The notes below the pieces were generated by a model. That model was not told where the DNA came from. It searched no databases and saw only the letters and a program-made list of their open reading frames with translations. The position numbers were made by a program, and so were the translations under genes. Below are positions 15,226-23,569 of a stretch of 64,000 nt of DNA, piece by piece. Where the stretch lies: positions 1 through 64,000 of the forward strand of contig WHTK01000008.1 of NCBI GenBank assembly GCA_009377745.1, read 5' to 3'. The first letter of the stretch is position 1. Every line of letters begins with the position of its first letter. The DNA comes from Dehalococcoidia bacterium. Lineage in GTDB: Bacteria; Chloroflexota; Dehalococcoidia; DSTF01; WHTK01.

Positions 15226-16718
15226 GCAATGATGAACAGACGGGTCCAGTAGAGCGCTCGCTTACAGCGTTCTTCAGCCGGGTGCGGGCTGTTGAGCAGA
15301 CGCCTACCCGCGTGGCGCAAACGGTGACGACCACCATTGAGGATTCGTCCGGCGCCACCAGACCACGGCGGACATCAGCGAGGGCGTCTGGACGCCGCAC
15401 CGGAATTGCCGTAAGTCCAAGGCTAGCCGCGGCCGGATTCGCTATGGTTGCCGTCTCACTGCTCGCGGTAGCCGTCTTCCAGGGCACCAAGACAAGACCG
15501 GTCAGCGCGGCACAGGTTCTCGAGCGGGCCAGGACCGCGGCTGAATCTCCGCTCTCCTCCGGTGTCAAAAGCCTGGTCCTGACGCAGACGGGTGTGACCT
15601 ATTTCCTCGACGATGGTGCGGCGCGAACGCAGGCCTCTCGCGGCGAATGGAAGGTCTGGTACGAAGCGCCGAATCGACAGCGCATCGAAGTTGACTACTC
15701 ACAACTGGAGCCGGATGGTCGCGTACTGTCTCAGGACAGTGAGGTCAGCGTCTGGGACGGCACCGACTACTGGAGACATGACGTCGATGAAGGGAGCGTT
15801 CGCGTCCTTCGGCAGGACCCGGGCGCGGATACCTATTCCCAGGGTGTGTACCGTGGTGCGGCCCCTGGCGACAGCGACATGCTGCGTACGACAAACTGTC
15901 GAAGCGTCGATCTCCGCGGAGAGGAAGCCATCGCTGGTCGCACGACGTATATCCTCGAGTTTGGCCGAGCCAAGTGCGGATTTTCCCTACCCGGGTCGGA
16001 TGGCCGCAGCATGGTTTGGGTCGACAAGTCCACAGGCCTTGTCTTGAAGTCCGAGATGTACGCGGTGGATGGGCGTCTCTATGCGTTCCGTGAGGTGACA
16101 AGCATCGAGTTCAACGCGCCGATTCCGCAGTCGCGGTTGAGCTTCTCCGCCCCTGCTGGTGCACAGATCCGGGACGATCGTCGCGACCAACCGATTGGCG
16201 TAGGCGTAGCATCACCAGCCCCGGAACCCAAGCAGATCTCACTGGCCGAAGCGCGCAAGGAAGCGACCTTCGAGGTACTGGTCCCTTCAAGCATTCCTGC
16301 TGGCTTCGCGCTTGAATCGGTCGAGCATTACTGGAGCAGTGATCTGGCCAAGGAGCACCGCTCCCACGCCGACTATGTATTCCTGCGCTATGCCGACCCT
16401 CAGGGTAACTGGCTGCTGATTGGTGAAGGATTCGGCGCACTCCTACCGGGCATGATCCTGCAGGCACCGCCGGAGGCGCGTCAGGGAACACTTGAGATTC
16501 ATGGCCAGCCGGCCAAGTGGATCGATGGCAGCCCCACGAATCAATGGCGGCCAGGCGGCATGGTCGGACTGGCCTGGGAAGTCGGCCGCTTCGGTGAGGG
16601 CTGGGGGCTCTCGCCCGATCGCAGAACTGTGTCCTACGGTAGCCCCATGCACGTTGGCATCGCGAGCAACAGCCTCGACTTAGAGCAGCTCAGAATCGTG
16701 GCAGAGTCGCTCCGCTAA
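15222..16718 (+). CDS. membrane anti-sigma-like regulator, LolA-like plus DUF4367-like domain
   Basis: 498 aa. Cytoplasmic part ~1-65 without a zinc-finger motif, membrane segment ~68-88, then SAAQVLERARTAAESP opening a LolA-like domain (~95-320) with paired Cys in CRSVDL and GRAKCGF. From ~345 a C-terminal domain (FEVLVPSSIPAGFALES, then a terminal LDLEQLRIVAESLR) follows the DUF4367 pattern. Translationally coupled to the sigma factor, so it is the probable anti-sigma or signal receptor. It shares architecture with the 9266 and 11537 proteins, so three such units lie within 8 kb. Confidence 0.7.
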   Translation: MSNDEQTGPVERSLTAFFSRVRAVEQTPTRVAQTVTTTIEDSSGATRPRRTSARASGRRTGIAVSPRLAAAGFAMVAVSLLAVAVFQGTKTRPVSAAQVLERARTAAESPLSSGVKSLVLTQTGVTYFLDDGAARTQASRGEWKVWYEAPNRQRIEVDYSQLEPDGRVLSQDSEVSVWDGTDYWRHDVDEGSVRVLRQDPGADTYSQGVYRGAAPGDSDMLRTTNCRSVDLRGEEAIAGRTTYILEFGRAKCGFSLPGSDGRSMVWVDKSTGLVLKSEMYAVDGRLYAFREVTSIEFNAPIPQSRLSFSAPAGAQIRDDRRDQPIGVGVASPAPEPKQISLAEARKEATFEVLVPSSIPAGFALESVEHYWSSDLAKEHRSHADYVFLRYADPQGNWLLIGEGFGALLPGMILQAPPEARQGTLEIHGQPAKWIDGSPTNQWRPGGMVGLAWEVGRFGEGWGLSPDRRTVSYGSPMHVGIASNSLDLEQLRIVAESLR

Positions 16719-17138
16719 AGCTGCCTTGGCGTTTATCCAGGCTAAGAGGCGTCCGCAGCGAGTGGGCCGCTGGGCTCCGTGGGCCATGTAGCGTCGGGTG
16801 GTCTCCGCTGCCCGCTCGAGGACCGCCGGGGCGCGTGCTGAGGTCTCGCGCGTCCCTATACTCGGGCCGTGGTTCCAGGGTCGATGGAAAGAAGCTCGGT
16901 CCTGTAGTGCGCTCTCGGGCGCAATTGAGAAGCTACTGTCCTTCCATCTGCGTCCCACCGCCCACCAAAGCCCCACTACGCGTAGTAGGACGGCGCTTGG
17001 ACGTCTTAGAGATGTCCTAGAAGAAACTTAGAGATGGGAGGCCGGTTTCAGAAACCGAAGCCTCCCGGCTTAGAAATCCTTTAGAAACGTCGCGGTCAGA
17101 GTTGGCTGCATCCCACCCCAAGGAGGCGATGCAGCGAC
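16719..17138. other. intergenic boundary between signalling island and conjugative element
   Basis: 420 bp without a supported gene. It holds short inverted repeats, for example GGACGTC / GATGTCC around 17000, and the strong hairpin at 17036-17066. Repeated TTAGAAA-type words occur around 17024-17095. It is the most likely place for the left end of the element that starts with PrgI, but no direct repeat matching the right side was found by eye. Confidence 0.4.
17036..17066. terminator. long inverted repeat upstream of PrgI gene
   Basis: GGGAGGC-CGGTTTC then, after one base, GAAACCG and, after AA, GCCTCCC: a 14-bp stem with a small bulge. No long T-run follows, so it may be a terminator, a transfer-associated structure or an attenuator before the conjugation operon. 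Confidence 0.45.
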
Positions 17139-17528
17139 TTGAACCGCCACGAGATCCCTACCCACCTCAACGTTGAAGACAAGGCCATAGCGGGCCTCAC
17201 GATGAGGCAGCTCATGACCGTGGCCATCGGTCTCGGCCTGTCCTACGGAGCGGCAAACCAGTTGCCCCTGCCGATGCCCGTCCCGGCCGTGCTTGGCGCC
17301 CTGATCATGGCGGCCATCGCCGTTGCTGCCCTGTGGCGGCCCGGCGGCCGGCCGATGGAGGACTGGGCATTCGTCCTCCTGCGCTACTGGGCTATCCCCC
17401 GAGTTGCCGTCTGGCGCGTGCGGCGGAGCGACCCGTCGCAACGCCGCAAGGACCAGACCTACGAGGTCGTCCTGCCCGACAGCGCCTGGACGACCACCGT
17501 CACCGAGGAGCGCTCCGATGGGCGCTAA
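17139..17528 (+). CDS. PrgI-family (VirB3-like) conjugation membrane protein
   Basis: 129 aa. The start is taken as TTG 17139, with AAGGAGG 12 nt upstream; spacing is long, so the start is uncertain. The pattern is that of PrgI proteins: a short hydrophilic N-terminus (IPTHLNVEDKAIAGLTMRQL), two close membrane segments (~28-43 and ~48-68), then a basic tail. PrgI/VirB3 sits in the inner membrane and pairs with VirB4, and here the VirB4-like genes follow directly with an 11-nt overlap. First gene of the transfer operon. Confidence 0.75.
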   Translation: MNRHEIPTHLNVEDKAIAGLTMRQLMTVAIGLGLSYGAANQLPLPMPVPAVLGALIMAAIAVAALWRPGGRPMEDWAFVLLRYWAIPRVAVWRVRRSDPSQRRKDQTYEVVLPDSAWTTTVTEERSDGR

Positions 17529-18189
17529 GCGGATGGCCAGCGTCCAGGACTTGCTGCCGATGGAGGACGTGATCGGCGACGTACTCTGCCTGCGAGGCGG
17601 CGACTACCGCGCCGCGCTCGAAGTCCACAGCATCAATTTTGCCCTCAAGTCCGAGGCGGAGCAGGAAGGCATCATCGCCGGCTACCGCGCCTTCCTCAAC
17701 GCCTTGCCCCATCCCTTGCAGGTCCTAGTCCGAATCCTGCCGACCGACGTGGAGGTCTATCTCGAGACCGTGCGCAGGCGTCCGGCCCTGCGCGGCGACG
17801 ACATGCTACGCCGCCTCGCCCTCGACCACGAGTCGTTCGTGCGCCAGCTCGCCCGCGAGCGGGCGCTGCTGGAGCGCCGATTTTTCCTCATTGTCCCCGC
17901 CGGCCTTGAGGGCGTGTTCGAGCACCGGGGCATGCGCTGGCCCTGGCAGAACGGCCCGAAGGACGTGAGGCGAAACCTGGAGGCTGCGTCGGAGCAGCTC
18001 GACTTCCGTTGCAGGGAGACCGCTCAGTCCCTCGCCTCGTTCGGAGTCTCATCCCGCCGCCTGAGCGGCGATGAGGTAATGCAGCTCTGGGGCGACTGCC
18101 TCCGGCCGGAGGCCGCTGCACCGGGTTTGCTCGGCGGCCGCGGCCCGGTTGTCACCGCCCGGAAAAGAAAGGAGCACAACGATGATTAA
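17518..18189 (+). CDS. VirB4 N-terminal-domain-like conjugation protein
   Basis: 223 aa from ATG 17518; the open frame extends upstream only inside the previous gene. It shows the pattern of the N-terminal, non-ATPase domain of VirB4/TraC-type proteins: VQDLLPMEDVIGDVLCLRGG, YRAALEVHSINFALKSEAEQ and the LERRFFLIVPA strand. It lacks a Walker motif. It lies between PrgI and the ATPase gene, overlapping both, so VirB4 here appears to be encoded as two polypeptides or as a VirB4-accessory pair. Confidence 0.6.
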   Translation: MGAKRMASVQDLLPMEDVIGDVLCLRGGDYRAALEVHSINFALKSEAEQEGIIAGYRAFLNALPHPLQVLVRILPTDVEVYLETVRRRPALRGDDMLRRLALDHESFVRQLARERALLERRFFLIVPAGLEGVFEHRGMRWPWQNGPKDVRRNLEAASEQLDFRCRETAQSLASFGVSSRRLSGDEVMQLWGDCLRPEAAAPGLLGGRGPVVTARKRKEHNDD

Positions 18190-19975
18190 GCTCTTGCCCG
18201 GTCGCCGCCGGGATTCAACCAGGCCCTCGGTCTCGGAGGAGCGTTTCCACCAGGGCACGCGCACCTCGCTCGACCTGGTGGCGCCAGCCGGCATCGACGC
18301 CGCAAGGTCGCACCTGACGCTGGACGGACGGTATTTGCGCTGTCTGGCCTTATCGGAGTACCCGCGCTACGTGTTCGCGAACTGGCTCGGCCGCCTGATC
18401 GATTTCGACGCGCCAATGGACTTGAGCTTGCACATCGAGCCGCTGGACTCGAACGCGACCATCCGTCAGTTGACGCACAGGCTGGTCGAGTTTCAGTCGT
18501 CGCGCATGCTGGACGCCCGCAGCGGGCGCATCGCGAACGCCGAGCGCGAGGTGGCCTATGAGGACGTAGAACGCCTGCGCGATGCCCTGCAGCGCGGCGA
18601 GGAGCGAGTGTTCTCGGCCAGCCTCTACCTCTGTCTCAAGGCCGCCGCTTTGCCCGGACTGGACGACCTCACCCGCCGCGTCGACGCGGCGCTCAGCGGG
18701 CTGCTGGCCTCGGCCCGCCCCACGCTCTACGAGATGCTGCCCGGTCTGCTGTCCTGCCTGCCCGCGGGACAGGACCACCTCGCGCACTGCCGCAACCTGG
18801 AGACCACCAGCCTGGCCACGATGATCCCGTTTACCTCTAGCCACCTCTCGTCCGAGACGGGCGTACTCTACGGGACAAGCGTCCACAACAACTCACTCGT
18901 GATCTTCGATCCATTCAACCGGCAGCTCGAGAACGCGAACAAGGTGGTGTTCGCCAAGAGCGGCGCCGGCAAGTCCTATGCCTGCAAGGTCGAGGCGCTG
19001 CGGGCGCTCATGCTTGGCGTCGAGTACTACGTCATCGACCCCGAGGACGAGTACCGCAGGGTCTGCGAGGCCGTCGGGGGCCAGTACATCCGCCTCTCCG
19101 GCGCCTCGCCCCACCGCATCAACCCCTTTGACCTCCCGCCGGGCAGCGATGACAGCGCCGACCCGCTGACGGAGCGGCTGCAGAGCCTCCAGGGTCTCCT
19201 TGGTCTCATGCTCGCCGACCGGGCCTCGTCGCTGACTCAGCGCGAGAAGGGCGCCCTCGACGCGGCGCTGATCGAGACCTACCGACGCGCCGGCATCACT
19301 CGGGAGTCCAGGACTCATGGCAACCCGCCGCCGGTGCTGCGCGACCTCTACGGCTTGCTGCGTGAGCAGGGCGACGAGCACGGCCTTGCCGACCGCCTGG
19401 AGCGGTACGTCGATGGCTCCCTGGGGCAGGTCTTCTCCTCGCGCACCAGCGTCGACCTCGACCGCCCCTTCGTCGTGTTCAACGTGCGTGACCTCGATCA
19501 GGACCTGCGGCCCCTCGGCATCTACCTGATCGCGGACTACATCTGGAGACAGGTGAGGACGAAGCGCCGGCCGCGAATGCTCCTTATAGATGAAGCCTGG
19601 TCGCTGATGCAGCACGAGGAGGGTGCCCGCTTCCTCGCCTCAATGGCCCGTCAGGCCCGCAAGCATTACCTCGGCCTCACAACGGTCACTCAGGACGTCG
19701 AGGACTTCCTCGGCACCTCGGAAGGTCACACCGTGCTGGCGAACAGCTCGGTGCAGATGCTGATGCGCCAGGACGCCTCGACCATCGACGCCGTCACTCA
19801 GACGTTTCGACTGAGCACAGGCGAGCGGGAGTTCCTTCTCTCTTGTCGCAAGGGTGAAGGCCTGTTCTTCGCCCAGGGTAGCCACGTCGCCCTGCGGATC
19901 GAGGCCAGCCCTATGGAGCACTCTCTGGTGACCACCGACCCGGCCGAGATCGCCGAGGCGGAGGCCGCGCGATGA
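18182..19975 (+). CDS. VirB4-family conjugation ATPase
   Basis: 597 aa from ATG 18182, preceded by AAAGGAG. N-terminal third (~20-230) is VirB4-like, then LVIFDPFNRQLENANKVVFA leads to Walker A KSGAGKS (~residue 260). YVIDPEDEYRRV follows, and Walker B LLLIDEAWSLMQ is at ~467, with a C-terminal RQARKHYLGLTTVTQDVEDF motif. Cytoplasmic or inner-membrane motor of type IV secretion. Its stop overlaps the primase start by 4 nt. Confidence 0.88.
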   Translation: MIKLLPGRRRDSTRPSVSEERFHQGTRTSLDLVAPAGIDAARSHLTLDGRYLRCLALSEYPRYVFANWLGRLIDFDAPMDLSLHIEPLDSNATIRQLTHRLVEFQSSRMLDARSGRIANAEREVAYEDVERLRDALQRGEERVFSASLYLCLKAAALPGLDDLTRRVDAALSGLLASARPTLYEMLPGLLSCLPAGQDHLAHCRNLETTSLATMIPFTSSHLSSETGVLYGTSVHNNSLVIFDPFNRQLENANKVVFAKSGAGKSYACKVEALRALMLGVEYYVIDPEDEYRRVCEAVGGQYIRLSGASPHRINPFDLPPGSDDSADPLTERLQSLQGLLGLMLADRASSLTQREKGALDAALIETYRRAGITRESRTHGNPPPVLRDLYGLLREQGDEHGLADRLERYVDGSLGQVFSSRTSVDLDRPFVVFNVRDLDQDLRPLGIYLIADYIWRQVRTKRRPRMLLIDEAWSLMQHEEGARFLASMARQARKHYLGLTTVTQDVEDFLGTSEGHTVLANSSVQMLMRQDASTIDAVTQTFRLSTGEREFLLSCRKGEGLFFAQGSHVALRIEASPMEHSLVTTDPAEIAEAEAAR

Positions 19976-21045
19976 GCCGCTATGACGTCGAGCAGGTCAA
20001 GCAGCGTAACCCGATCGAAGAGGTGATCTCAAGGCACGGCATCGTCCTGCTCCGGCACGGCTCCCGTATGAGCGGCCTCTGCCCCTTCCACAAGGACACG
20101 CACCCCAGCCTCGTCGTCTACCCACAGACCCGCAGCTTCTTCTGCTTCGCTTGCGGCGCTAGCGGCGACGTGATCGACTTCGTGCGCCGGCTGGACGGCC
20201 TCGGCTTCCGGGCAGCAATCGAGCGGCTCAACGATGCCCCTTTACCCGCACAAGACGTGCAGCGGGACGGCGATTACCTCGTGAAGGTCGCTGCGGCGGT
20301 GCCACGCAGGGAGCTGTCGCTGGACGACTGCATGATCCTCACGGCGGCGAGCGCCGTCTACCACAACCTCCTCTGGCAGACACCAGAGGCGCTGTCTTAC
20401 CTCCTGAGCCGCGGCATCGGCGAGGTTGCGATCCGGCGCTGCCGTCTCGGCTACAGCGACGGCCACGCTTTGCGCCGCTATCTCCAGCGGCATCGCCTCA
20501 GCCTGCGCCGGGCGCGTGAGATGGGCCTGCTCTGGAAGGACGGCGGCGAGCGCATGGCCCGCCGCATCGTCGTACCGGAGCTGCGGGGCGACCAGTGCAT
20601 CTGGATGACCGGCCGCGTCATGAACGACCACACTGAGCCGAAGTATCGAGGACTGTCCCTGCCCAAGCCGCTGCTCGGCTACGAGCGGGTCCGAGGCAGG
20701 CAGCGCGTCTACCTGACCGAAGGAACGCTCGATTACGTGACAGCCGTCGGCTGGAACCTGTCGGTCTGTGCCCTGCAAGGCAACAAGGTTCGACCCGAGC
20801 GCCTGTCCTTCCTGGAGCGCGCCCGGCGCGTCTTCCTTGTCTTCGACAACGACGAACGGGGGCGCGAAGCGACGGCTTTCCTGTTGAACCTGCTGGGAGC
20901 TCGAGCTGTCAGCGTCGGACTACCGCCGGGCATCAAGGACCTGAACCTGCTCGGGCAGTCCCCGGACGGCAGGGAGACCTTCTTCCGGCTTGTGCGAGAG
21001 GCGGAAGCCAGGGAGGAGGTGGAGCATGCTCTTCCGGCGCCCTAA
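19972..21045 (+). CDS. CHC2 zinc-finger / Toprim DNA primase, compact
   Basis: 357 aa, DnaG-like but much shorter than chromosomal DnaG (~600 aa). The CHC2 zinc finger is at ~37-64 (CPFHKDTHPS and FFCFACGASGDVIDF). A middle region carries YLLSRGIGEVAIRRCRLGY, and the Toprim core at ~240-305 has the motifs YLTEGTLDYVTA and VFLVFDNDERG. The C-terminal helicase-binding domain of DnaG is absent. Embedded in the transfer operon, it probably primes the transferred strand or the element's replication. Confidence 0.85.
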   Translation: MSRYDVEQVKQRNPIEEVISRHGIVLLRHGSRMSGLCPFHKDTHPSLVVYPQTRSFFCFACGASGDVIDFVRRLDGLGFRAAIERLNDAPLPAQDVQRDGDYLVKVAAAVPRRELSLDDCMILTAASAVYHNLLWQTPEALSYLLSRGIGEVAIRRCRLGYSDGHALRRYLQRHRLSLRRAREMGLLWKDGGERMARRIVVPELRGDQCIWMTGRVMNDHTEPKYRGLSLPKPLLGYERVRGRQRVYLTEGTLDYVTAVGWNLSVCALQGNKVRPERLSFLERARRVFLVFDNDERGREATAFLLNLLGARAVSVGLPPGIKDLNLLGQSPDGRETFFRLVREAEAREEVEHALPAP

Positions 21046-23569
21046 TCAGCAGCCCTATCTGGTCGAGGTTAGACCGTCCCAGTGGGACGACGAGTCCATG
21101 CTCCGCTCCCGCGCTATGCTCTCCGGTCTGGCCTGGCACGAGCCCCTGGCGCTTGAGTTCGTCACACGTCCCGGTGAGGTGCGCTTCTTCATCCGCGGCC
21201 TCTCCGAGGACGGTCTGGAAGCAGGGGTGAGCCAATTTCGGGCCGCCTACCCGCAGGCGGGAGTGCAGTGGCTCGATCTGACGGACCGTCCATATCTGGA
21301 CCACTGCCGGACCGGACCAGGCGAGGTTCATCGCGGCGCGTGCTGCCGCCTTGGGCGTGACTCCGCCTATCCCCTGGCGACCGACCCGCGACGTGGCGAT
21401 CCCTTCAAGGCAGTTCTCGCCGCCGCTGCGTCCGTGCATCCCGGCGAGCGAGTGGTCGGACAGCTCGTCCTCGCGCCTCCTCCTGTCGCATGGGCAGACC
21501 GGTTACGCGCCCGTACGGAGGCCCTTCGTGATTCCCGAAAGGAAGGAGCGAGGCGCGAGACTTCCGGCAGCGCTACGCCGGTGCTCGGCCTCCTCGCCGT
21601 GGCCGGGATCGGCAGCCAGGGCTACCGCTGGTACGAGGCAGGCGAAACGCTGCTTCTGGCCGCGAGTGGCGTAGCCGTCGTGGTCGGTCTTCCACTCCTG
21701 GGCGTACTCGCGAGCAAGCTACTCGGTGGCGAGGAGGAAGTGGCTCCGGAGCTCGTCAAGGAGAAGCTCGCCTTTCCCCTGTATGGGGCCGGGCTGCGAG
21801 TGATCGCTTACGGTCCAGGCTCCACGCCTCGCCACCGGCTGGACTCCCTCGTGAACCGGGTCGTGGATGCCTACAGCGGCTTCGGTCATGCGATGGGGAA
21901 CACGCTCATTCCCGACCGGCCGCGTGGCGACCTATCCACTCTGGCCACCCGCAGCTCTCTGCAACGAGCGGGTGTCATTAATGCCGCCGAGGCCGGGGCA
22001 CTGTGGCACCTGCCGGACGCGCCGTCAGGGGAGCTGGCCCACCCAGGCCCATCGGCCCACCATGTCCTGCCGGCCAGGCAAGAGGTCGAGCGCGGCTGTC
22101 GCGTGGGCGTCTCCCGCCACCAGAGCATCGAGGTTCCGGTTCACATGCCGGCGGCGCTCCTTTACCGCAACCAGCTCATCGTCGCCAAGACGAGACGCGG
22201 CAAATCGACGCTGCTCGTACATGAGGCTGCTTACCTGATGCGGCGCATGATGCGGGAGAAGCTCCTGCTCGTGGTCATCGACCCTCATCAGGACCTCGCC
22301 GAAGCGGTCCTGGGACAGGTGCCGGACGGTCTCGAAGAGCAAGTCACCTACCTGAACCTCGCCGACCAAGAGCACCCTATCGGCCTCAACCTGCTCGATG
22401 TAGTGCTCTTTCCCGACCGTGACAGGACGGCCGAGAACGTGGTGACGATGATGCACCGCCTCTGGCCGGACAACTGGGGGCCGCGCATGGAGCAGGCGCT
22501 ACGCTCCTCCCTTCTCTGCCTGCACCAGGCGAACAAAGGCAGGGAACGGGATGAGCAGTTCACGCTCCTGGACGTCCTTCCCATGCTGGCCAGTGAGGAC
22601 TTTCGCCGTGCTGTTCGTGTCAAGGCGCCGGACCCCGCAATCTGGGTCTCCTGGCGCGACAACTACGAGAAGCTGAGCCGGGTCTTGCAGCAGCAAATCG
22701 CGAACCCTGTGACAACCAAGATTGGCCGGTTCCTCGTTACGGAATCCACCCGGTTTGTCGTTGGCCAGCCGCGTTCGACCTGGAACCCGCGGCCGCTACT
22801 GAGGGATGGCGGTGTCCTAGTCGTCAACTCGGCTGTGGGAGTGCTCGGCGAAGGGCCGGCGGCACTGATTGGCGCCACGGTGCTCAACCTGCTCGCCTTG
22901 ATGGTCGAGGAGCAGGTCTCTCTACCGCCGTCACAACGCACACGAGTCGTCGTGCTCGTGGACGAATCCACGACCCTCGGAGCGGCGGATTATCCGCGCA
23001 TGCTCAGCGAGCTCCCCAAATACGGGGCGAGCTTTACCCTCGTCACCCAGTCCCTGTCGAAGCTGGACGCCATCGACGACGCTCTGAGGCCGACGATCTT
23101 CTCGAACATAGACGGCCTCACCGTCTTCCAGGTAAGCGCCCAGGATGCGCGCTACCTCGTTCCGGAGGTCGGCGGCGAGCTCGATATCGCGGACCTTACG
23201 GCCCTCGACGACTACGAGTGCTATGCCCGCTGGTGGTCGGATGGACGCCGCCTGCCGCCCTTCTCTCTGCGGCTGGACCCACCCCGGCCGCCGGCACCCG
23301 ATAGGCCGCATGCGATTGCGCGACGGTCGGCCCTGCGGGTCGGCCGGCCTCGCGACGAGGTCGCCGAGCAAATCGATGCGATCCTCGCGAGCTGGGAACC
23401 CGCGAAGCCGCAGAAAGGCGGCGACGCAGGCTCCACAGCCAAACCCGCTGAATCCAAGCCTGATCCCCAGCCGGCCGCAGCCCAGGCTTCGACCAGGAAC
23501 GGGTCCGTTGCTCAAAAGCAGGCGCCGCCAGCGCGAAACGAGAACCGGGACAGGAAGGCGTCAACATGA
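21026..23569 (+). CDS. VirD4/TraG-like conjugative DNA-transfer ATPase
   Basis: 847 aa from ATG 21026, preceded by GGGAGGAGG. The N-terminal ~180 residues are unassigned. A hydrophobic pair at ~190-235 suggests membrane anchoring. Walker A (KTRRGKST) is at ~390 with LLLVVIDPHQDLAEAVLG after it, and Walker B-like VVVLVDESTTLGAA at ~640. The LPKYGASFTLVTQSLSKLD motif is typical of TraG/FtsK-HerA ATPases. The C-terminus is Pro/Lys/Gln-rich and disordered. It is the presumed coupling protein bringing DNA to the VirB4 channel. It overlaps the primase end by 20 nt. Confidence 0.82.
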   Translation: MLFRRPNQQPYLVEVRPSQWDDESMLRSRAMLSGLAWHEPLALEFVTRPGEVRFFIRGLSEDGLEAGVSQFRAAYPQAGVQWLDLTDRPYLDHCRTGPGEVHRGACCRLGRDSAYPLATDPRRGDPFKAVLAAAASVHPGERVVGQLVLAPPPVAWADRLRARTEALRDSRKEGARRETSGSATPVLGLLAVAGIGSQGYRWYEAGETLLLAASGVAVVVGLPLLGVLASKLLGGEEEVAPELVKEKLAFPLYGAGLRVIAYGPGSTPRHRLDSLVNRVVDAYSGFGHAMGNTLIPDRPRGDLSTLATRSSLQRAGVINAAEAGALWHLPDAPSGELAHPGPSAHHVLPARQEVERGCRVGVSRHQSIEVPVHMPAALLYRNQLIVAKTRRGKSTLLVHEAAYLMRRMMREKLLLVVIDPHQDLAEAVLGQVPDGLEEQVTYLNLADQEHPIGLNLLDVVLFPDRDRTAENVVTMMHRLWPDNWGPRMEQALRSSLLCLHQANKGRERDEQFTLLDVLPMLASEDFRRAVRVKAPDPAIWVSWRDNYEKLSRVLQQQIANPVTTKIGRFLVTESTRFVVGQPRSTWNPRPLLRDGGVLVVNSAVGVLGEGPAALIGATVLNLLALMVEEQVSLPPSQRTRVVVLVDESTTLGAADYPRMLSELPKYGASFTLVTQSLSKLDAIDDALRPTIFSNIDGLTVFQVSAQDARYLVPEVGGELDIADLTALDDYECYARWWSDGRRLPPFSLRLDPPRPPAPDRPHAIARRSALRVGRPRDEVAEQIDAILASWEPAKPQKGGDAGSTAKPAESKPDPQPAAAQASTRNGSVAQKQAPPARNENRDRKAST

